DNA of 64,000 bases from the NCBI GenBank assembly GCA_905221605.1, contig CAJNDS010002212.1, positions 60,001 through 124,000 of the forward strand, in the 5' to 3' direction. Numbering within the stretch: the first letter of the stretch is position 1; each line of letters opens with the position of its first letter. Below the pieces are notes generated by a model that searched no databases, was not told the DNA's origin, and saw only the letters and a program-made list of their open reading frames with translations. The position numbers and the translations under genes are program-made. The DNA comes from Symbiodinium natans (lineage: Eukaryota > Sar > Dinophyceae > Suessiales > Symbiodiniaceae). Below, one piece after another: positions 58,317-64,000 of this stretch.

Positions 58317-58630
58317 TCTGCGGTTGGGCACTCCAGGGCCATTCTGGGGTTGAGCACTCCAGGGAGACTCTGGGGTTGGGCACTTTAGGGAGACTCTGAA
58401 CCTCTAAGAATTGGCACTCCCAGACTCTGGGGCTGGTCACTTCGGGGACACTCTGGGGTTGGGCACTCCAGGAAGAATGTGGTGGGCAATTCGGGGACAC
58501 TGTGGGGTTGGGCAGTCCATGCAGACTCTGAGGTTGGGCACTCCAGTCAGACACTGGGGCGGGACACCAGGGACACTCTAGAGTCGGGCACTCCAGGGAC
58601 ATTTTGGGGCTGGGCACTCCAGGGATGAGC
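58317..58630. repeat. Minisatellite, about 30-35 bp unit, about ten copies
   Basis: Units vary around GGGGTTGGGCACTCCAGGGA followed by ACTCTG. The ORF over it on the minus strand is a repeat translation. Confidence 0.85.
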
Positions 58631-58949
58631 GAGGGAGTAGAGCGGGCGAGGAGAAGAGTTCCGGGCGAGGAGAAGAGTTGAGTTTAAAATCTAACATCCC
58701 CACACCGAGGGTGGGGAAAAAGAAAGAATAAAAAAACAAAATCTTGTTTGAAGGGCAAATGTCTGAGCTTAGGCCTTTTGCATCAGACTGCCGGGTACTG
58801 GGGCCAAGCTCTGCTGGGGCCAACATACCGAAGCTGGAGGTAAAACTGCCGAGGGCCAAGCACAAGACTTAGGATTTAGGGTTTAGGGTTTAGGGTTAGG
58901 GTTTAGGGTTGAGTTTAAGCCTAAACTCTAAAGGGAATAGGTTTGGGTG

Positions 58950-61135
58950 GCTTTGCCGCCTTGGACGGCCTGGGGTAGGAGAAAGGAGTTAGATGGCCCT
59001 CCACAATCGGGCCAGAGCTGCTCTTTGCACCGAACGAAGCCGTCGAGCCTCTTCTGCACCCTACCCTTCACAGCATCGCGCTACATTACAGCCAACCCTA
59101 AACCCTAAACCCTAAACCCTAAACCCTAAACCCTAAACCCTAAACCCTAAACCCTAAACCCTAAACCCTAGAAAACATTCGAGGAGCCTCCGAGGGTTGA
59201 GCACCTTGAAGCTTCGAGAGAGAGTAGCCCACGTACTCGTAGCTGAAGACATCCGCACCTTCAAAGGACCCAAGCCCTAAGGCCCTAGGCCCCTAACCCC
59301 ATAAACAGGGCTTATATGGTACTACTTCCTAGGCCCCTAACCCCATAAACAGGGCTTATAGGGTACTACTTCCTACGCCCCTAACCCCAGAAACAGGGCT
59401 TATAGGGCTAATACTACTTCATAGGGATGATAGTAGTACTGGCGACCATGACCCGCTGAGGGTGATTCCCTAAACGGGCTCACGGGTCCACATATGTATA
59501 TATATATATATATATATATATCCCTATAATTAGATATGATAGTAGTACAGGCTGCATGGAGGTTTATGAACATAAGGTCGAAGATAGACCCTCAAATAGT
59601 AGGATTCCCTTATGAACAGGAGACCCCAAAAAGGTACCCCCGAATTTCGGCAACCCCCCATGTGACCCTAAACCCTAAACCCTAAACCCTAAACCCTAAA
59701 CCCTAATTCTTAGGGTTCCTTTGGTCCCCAAGGCGCCGGTGTAGTGGGCCAGCGAGTCAATGTATTCGAGATGGAGTCCCAGGTCCTCCAATGCTTTTTT
59801 TTTTTTTTTGACTTTTTTCCCTTTTTTGTTTCTGTTTTTTTTTTTTTTCTTTTTTGTTTTTAGGGTTTAGGGTTTTTTTTTGGAGGGGAGGTGGGGAGGT
59901 GGGAGGTCTAGGGTTTAGGGTTTTTTGGCCATCCGCGGGGGATTTAGGGTTTGGGGTTCTAGGGTGGGCTGGGTTAGGAGGGGTTATAGGGGCTCAGACA
60001 CAATTTTGGGCCTGAGGGTGTTTATTTGCCCTTTTGCATCCGGGCTTGCGCAGTCGGCCGTGGATGGAAGGTCCGGCTCTCAATGCACAGCACCATTTCT
60101 ATTTGCCCTAAACCCTAAACCTAAACCCGGAACCCTAAACCCTAAACCCTAAACCCCTATTAAACCCTAAACCCTCCCTAAACCCTTTTGAACCCGGAAA
60201 CCCTAAACCCTAAACCCGAAACCACCCGCCGCAGTTTGCAGCGGTTTAGGAAGTTTAGGATCTATAGGGATCCGCGCTCGAGGACGTGGCTACAGGAAGT
60301 CCCAGGCCTCTGCATTGCCGTGGCTGTAAAGGAGAGTCCTGGGTGAAGGATCTTAGGGTACTAGGGTTTGGGGTTTAGGGCTTATAGGGTTGAGGGTTTA
60401 GGGTTTAGGGTTTATAGGGTTTATAGGGTTTATGGCGTTTATAGGGTTTATAGGGTTTCTAGGGCTTATAGGGTTTAGGGTTTAGGGTTCAGGATTTAGG
60501 GTTTACAGGGTTTCGGGCTTAGGTTACTAGGGTTTAGGGTATGACAGAGCCTTCTAATCAACCGGATCCTTGCAAGCACCATGAGCGCAGATGAGGGCTG
60601 TACTAAGCAAATACGGAGCCAGCGCAAAACCCCAACTAAACCCGATCAACGCCGGAAGTATACGGGTCATTGTGCGTAGAATATCAAATAGTTAAAAGTT
60701 TTCTATTATTTTGAAGATTTAATTTATTAATCATACTATAAAAATTAGATATTATTTAAAAATCTAGGAAACCGCCCATGTGAGGGCCCTGCTTGCCGGA
60801 GGAACCTCCCTTGACGTGGCAAGCTGGGATTCGCTCCTGGCGAGGGCTGCACTTGGGGCTTGGGTTCGTGGTTCAGCTTGCTTGGGGACCAGGTGAACCC
60901 TAAAATGCGGGGTCATATACCCGATACTACTGCAATCCCAAGTAGGGTGTATGAACCAGAAACCCTAAACCCTAAACCCTAAACCCTAAACCCTAAACCC
61001 TAAACCCCAAACCCTAAACCCTAAACCCGGAGGTTCAGCTGGCGTGCACTCTGCCCCTGCAGGTCCCTCCTGGTGGGTGGTTTCCAGCCATACAAGATCC
61101 GGACGCCTCTTGAGCTCGTCCTGCAGGAGGTACTT
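58950..61135 (-). CDS. Alpha/beta hydrolase, ABHD17/BEM46 type
   Basis: Serine hydrolase family; ABHD17 members remove palmitate from proteins (family knowledge, substrate not shown here). Minus-strand exons in transcript order: 61135-61030 (KYLLQDELKRRPDLVWLETT); 60885-60785 (SAALARSESQLATSREVPPA); 60330-60265 (RTLLYSHGNAEAWDF), with the family oxyanion motif SHGNA; 59800-59735 (ALEDLGLHLEYIDSLAHYTG); 59270-59180 (GADVFSYEYVGYSLSKLQGA then QPSEA), matching the NVLAYDYxGYG..G.PSE segment; 59060-58980, of uncertain frame. The nucleophile elbow (GxSxG) and the later Asp/His were not found, so the 3' exons are missing from my model or the gene is cut short. Telomeric arrays, IE-J and IE-L elements lie between the exons. 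Confidence 0.6.
59095..59169. repeat. CCCTAAA array, 10 units, in hydrolase intron
   Basis: Between the block at 58980-59060 and the exon at 59180. Confidence 0.95.
59596..59660. mobile_element. IE-J element, copy 5
   Basis: CCCTTATGAACAGGAGACCC at the left and GAATTTCGGCAACCCCCCAT at the right. Confidence 0.5.
60362..60540. repeat. Mixed TTTAGGG/GGGTTTATA array
   Basis: About 20 degenerate units upstream of the SHGNA exon. Confidence 0.85.
60888..60960. mobile_element. IE-L element, copy 2
   Basis: CTTGGGGACCAGGTGAACCC at the left, GGTCATATACCCGATACTAC in the middle, and GTGTATGAACCAGAAACC before a CCCTAAA array. Confidence 0.55.
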
Positions 61136-61797
61136 GGGAGTTTAGGGTTTCGGATTTATAGGGTTTATAGGGTTTAGGGTTTAGGGTTTAGGGTTTAGGG
61201 GCCCGCAAGGATCCCTGAGATTCGAAGGCTCTAAGGCCACCAAGTTAAGGAATATCTTTGGAATTTTTCGTAAGGCTCCTAGTATGACTGAGATTCAGAT
61301 CCTACAGCAGTATCACTGAGATTCACTGAGTCTCTGAAAGGCAAGTCAGACCACAGAGAGGTCCTCGTAGAACTGGCGGGGCAAGTTGGGAGCAGGAAAG
61401 GCCAAGGTGTTGATTGCGCCACCCATGCTTCTGATGCAGGTGGACCACAGGGCCCTCAAAATCAAAGCAATCAATTGTCCCGACTTGTGCAAGCTCGGCT
61501 TGTCTTCTTGTAGTGACGTCCTGATTTCTGCCTCTCGATGGCCCGCCAGTGGGTTTGGCTGAATGAGCCCCAATTGCTGCAGTGGATTGTTTAAGCTTAC
61601 ACAGCTCAGCACACGGCATCTGAACTCCCAGTGCCGCTTGTGGTGTGTTCGCGCGCGCGGTCAAGCATGCACTTTTCGAGCTGCAGGACAGCGGCGCTTG
61701 TCGGGCACAATGTTTCTTTAGCAGCATTACGCTGCGAACTCCGCTGCATCAGGATCCTGGCATGCAAAGACAAGCGTCTGAACATATCCATGGCTTG

Positions 61798-61892
61798 GGA
61801 TGTTCCCCCTTAGACGAAGAGTCCTTAACAGGGATTATACAAGGGCGTACCATAATCCCAATTCAGGACTGTTAGTATAAGGGGGAACATCC
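61798..61892. mobile_element. IE-F element, copy 3
   Basis: GGGATGTTCCCCCTTAGACG at the left and TAGTATAAGGGGGAACATCC at the right. Confidence 0.85.
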
Positions 61893-63236
61893 CAATCCAT
61901 AACCCAAGTCAGTGAAAGCATCAAACAAGGACTTCTGGGGCAGGGCATGGGCAGGCCTTTCGCGCTCAATAGAATCTTAGCAGGAACACGGCAGGAACAA
62001 CAATGGCAAAGTGATTTCACACAAGAGGCAGGTGAAAACCAGCAGGCGACTGAGGATGGTGCAGCAAGTCCATGGCAGTCTGGTGCATCAGCGAATTTGC
62101 TCAGTGACTGTGACGAAGAGATCAATGACGGAACCGTGTAGATAGCCTTGCTTTGCGCAAACTTGCAGCTGCAGCACAAAGCGCATGAGTCACACGCGGT
62201 GACGACAGGAAGTGCTTAGCCAACGTTTGCAGGACCTCTCCCTCTCATTCTCACTCTCTGTCTATGCTGCCGCGTCACGCCAGCAGATACGTCCGTCAGA
62301 TAAAGTTCTGTTGCACCTTTCCACTGCGCAACACATCCGACACAACGACCAACAAGTGCATCAGTGCATGCCGCTTTTACCGAGAGCGCGTGCCGTCCCA
62401 AGCGATGCTCATGGGATTCCTGAGCTGCATGTGCAGGGGGGCTTGCTGACACATCACATCCCAAGCGATGGTTCTCCGAACTTGTTTCCCGTTGAAGTTT
62501 GTACTTTTTCATTTAGTGTCATTTAGTGTGAAGCTTCAAAAGATATAAATAGCGCAGGTTCGCAAGGCTCCAAATGGTAGCATGCGTAGGTGTTTTTGAA
62601 GCTCCAACTCTCAATTAATTCATGTCCACATGCAAGTTCACCATTCTAGATTTTAGATGCTCGAAGCATCAAATTGGGTTTGGCCCTATCATTGGGTAAC
62701 GGTTTTGCTCTGGCTTTGCTTTTCTTATAGAGTAGACCTGAGTGATGCTTGCTTGCTTGTCTGCCTGATGCTTTTTGATTGCTTTCTTGTCTCTCTTTCC
62801 GACGCCCCATTGGCTGGCTTACATTCATGTCGGAAAGCAGCACAGGCAACGAATACACGAACAAACACCGAGCAAACGCACCTCCAGAAATCCCACCCCT
62901 TACTAATTTCTGAAACTACAAGGGACGTCCGTGGCCAACTCCTTGCTGGCAGGCTGCCACTGTGCCGTACTTGGCGCAGATATCAAGCCAACAGTCGGGT
63001 CCGAGACCTGCCAGGGTTTTTGGGAGTAGAGCATTATTACATGATTCTGCTGCTCTGCTATACTACTTACAATTAAATTACTTCCATATGATTATGCTAT
63101 TCCACGAAACTACTACTATACTATTTTGTAGATTTCTTGCCGCCGTGAGGGTTTTTGCCACCTGCCAGGGAGTTGAGAGGTTTTGAGGTCTAGGGCATGA
63201 CGCCAGTCGATTCTTAAAAAACGGTGCAAAGTTTTC

Positions 63237-63346
63237 TTTGAGAACCAACAGCCTACTGTTTTGGCAGGTTCTTTCTAATTGTAAAATCCTTATCGGATTC
63301 TCAGGTAACCTACAAGAAAGTAGGCTTTTGGGTTCTTAAGGGTAGG
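63237..63346. mobile_element. IE-K element, copy 3
   Basis: AGAACCAACAGCCTACTGTT at the left, TCTCAGGTAACCTACAAGAA in the middle, and GTAGGCTTTTGGGTTCTTAA at the right. Confidence 0.5.
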
Positions 63347-63397
63347 GATTCGAGTGCGCGATTCGTGGGGCTTCGGCTGGGGCACTTGCAAGGGGCC

Positions 63398-63478
63398 TAC
63401 CCTAAACCCTAAACCCTAAACCCTAAACCCTAAACCCTAAACCCTAAACCCTAAACCCTAAACCCTAAACCCTAAAAC
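63398..63478. repeat. CCCTAAA array, 11 units
   Basis: Perfect units, followed 60 bp later by an array of opposite orientation (63538-63625, TTTAGGG/TTTGGGG). Confidence 0.95.
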
Positions 63479-64000
63479 CCACTAGAGGTTGAGGCCGACC
63501 TGCCCTCTACGAAGCTGGAGTTCTTAGGAATACACTGGGTTTAGGGTTTTTTCGGTTTGGGGTTTGGGGTTTAGGGTTTAGGGTTTGGGGTTTGGGGTTT
63601 GTGTGGTTTGGGGTTTGGGGTTTGGTTCAAGTAAAGGTTTCTAAGCCATGCATAGCATTCTGCTTTGGATTTAGTTTGCCGTCCGCGGGCCTTGCTTGTC
63701 GTCGTCTTGCTCTGTCCAAAAACTCCGTCCGGCGACACCCAGAAGACTTCCGTGCCGGACGTGGTGATGCCTCGAACCTGGGATGCTATGAACCCAGCGG
63801 GTCCATTTGTAGTACTATTATGGAATTAGGTACCCCAAAACCATACTGAATAGGGTTCTGGGGTACCCAAGTCCAGAATAGTTCTGCAAATGGACCCTCT
63901 GCAGAACAAAGGCCGCAATGCAACACATGCAAGTGCCGATAAAGATCATAGTCGCAACATGTTTGGCGGAGCAGCTTCCTCCACAGCATCTGCAAGCGTT

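Larger units (their letters stand above)
55235..58900. other. Mostly non-coding stretch with repeats
   Basis: Upstream of the AFG3 start. It holds an IE-F element (55907), a 42-base G run (56646), telomeric arrays, a GGGTTTACA/GGGTTTATA array (57003-57125), CT/CTT-rich DNA (57285-57590) and a minisatellite (58317-58630). A minus-strand block at 56010-56240 (KRTYFGVDCGVYRHGTNDEV) reads like protein but has no second line of support. No promoter motif recognised. Confidence 0.4.
61895..64000. other. Right end of window, no gene recognised
   Basis: Composition is less GC-rich and ORFs on both strands lack exon-like character. It holds an IE-K element, a long CCCTAAA array (63398-63478) and a TTTAGGG/TTTGGGG array. 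The plus-strand word VEADLPSTKLEFLGIHW at 63484-63540 looks faintly like a reverse-transcriptase segment. A block at 61370-61610 (minus, ILRALWSTCIRSMGGAINTL) could be an exon. Confidence 0.35.

Noticed and set aside
63484-63540. Reverse-transcriptase fragment (plus strand, PSTKLEFLGIHW)
   Set aside because: Too short and isolated; no other retroelement motif nearby.

Overview
The window is nuclear DNA of a eukaryotic alga, most likely a dinoflagellate. The evidence is: (1) every gene I can recognise lies on the minus strand, as in dinoflagellate unidirectional gene arrays; (2) genes are split into many short exons whose reading frames rejoin only if GC-AG and GA-AG introns are allowed next to GT-AG, a known dinoflagellate habit; (3) many introns are short elements with terminal inverted repeats and target-site duplications (introner-like elements, called IE-A to IE-O here); (4) the plant/alga/dinoflagellate telomere unit TTTAGGG (CCCTAAA on the other strand) occurs in roughly 75 internal arrays, in both orientations. 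No spliced-leader relic, tRNA, rRNA or CRISPR was noticed. Exon joins were made by eye; without transcripts each is a model.

Layout from left to right, with genes read right to left on the minus strand. 60-2070: short coding-like exons of an unidentified gene. 2188-2733: the one good plus-strand reading frame, with a membrane segment. 3161-5990: a multi-exon gene ending in a degenerate Nudix-like domain. 7399-11469: the best-resolved gene, a TIM-barrel domain resembling methylenetetrahydrofolate reductase joined in frame to a complete DNA photolyase/cryptochrome. 11950-12405: a small unknown gene. 12.8-14.8 kb: C-rich low complexity. 14.9-16.7 kb: coiled-coil gene. 17.7-20.95 kb: alanine-racemase-like protein that has lost both catalytic residues. 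21.4-25.5 kb: coiled-coil gene. 26.05-27.4 kb: EF-hand-like protein. 28.16-29.9 kb: S1-domain RNA-binding protein. 30.1-34.7 kb: coiled-coil gene with a partial FYVE-like finger. 36-37.4 kb: large simple repeats. 37.4-40.2 kb: two unknown genes. 41.8-42.3, 45.0-45.7, 46.4-47.4 and 48.0-49.0 kb: unknown multi-exon genes. 49.5-55.23 kb: complete mitochondrial m-AAA protease (AFG3/FtsH type). 58.9-61.1 kb: alpha/beta hydrolase of ABHD17/BEM46 type. 61.9-64 kb: no recognised gene.

The genes do not form one pathway. The shared theme is structural: the same TIR elements and telomeric arrays recur between genes and as introns. Two intron sources can be read directly. IE-A elements carry their own acceptor AG and take the donor from the duplicated target. 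An almost pure telomeric array in the AFG3 gene is an intron flanked by a 12-bp duplication of coding sequence. Telomeric arrays also split TIR elements with flanking duplications, which suggests repair of staggered breaks by telomeric repeat addition.
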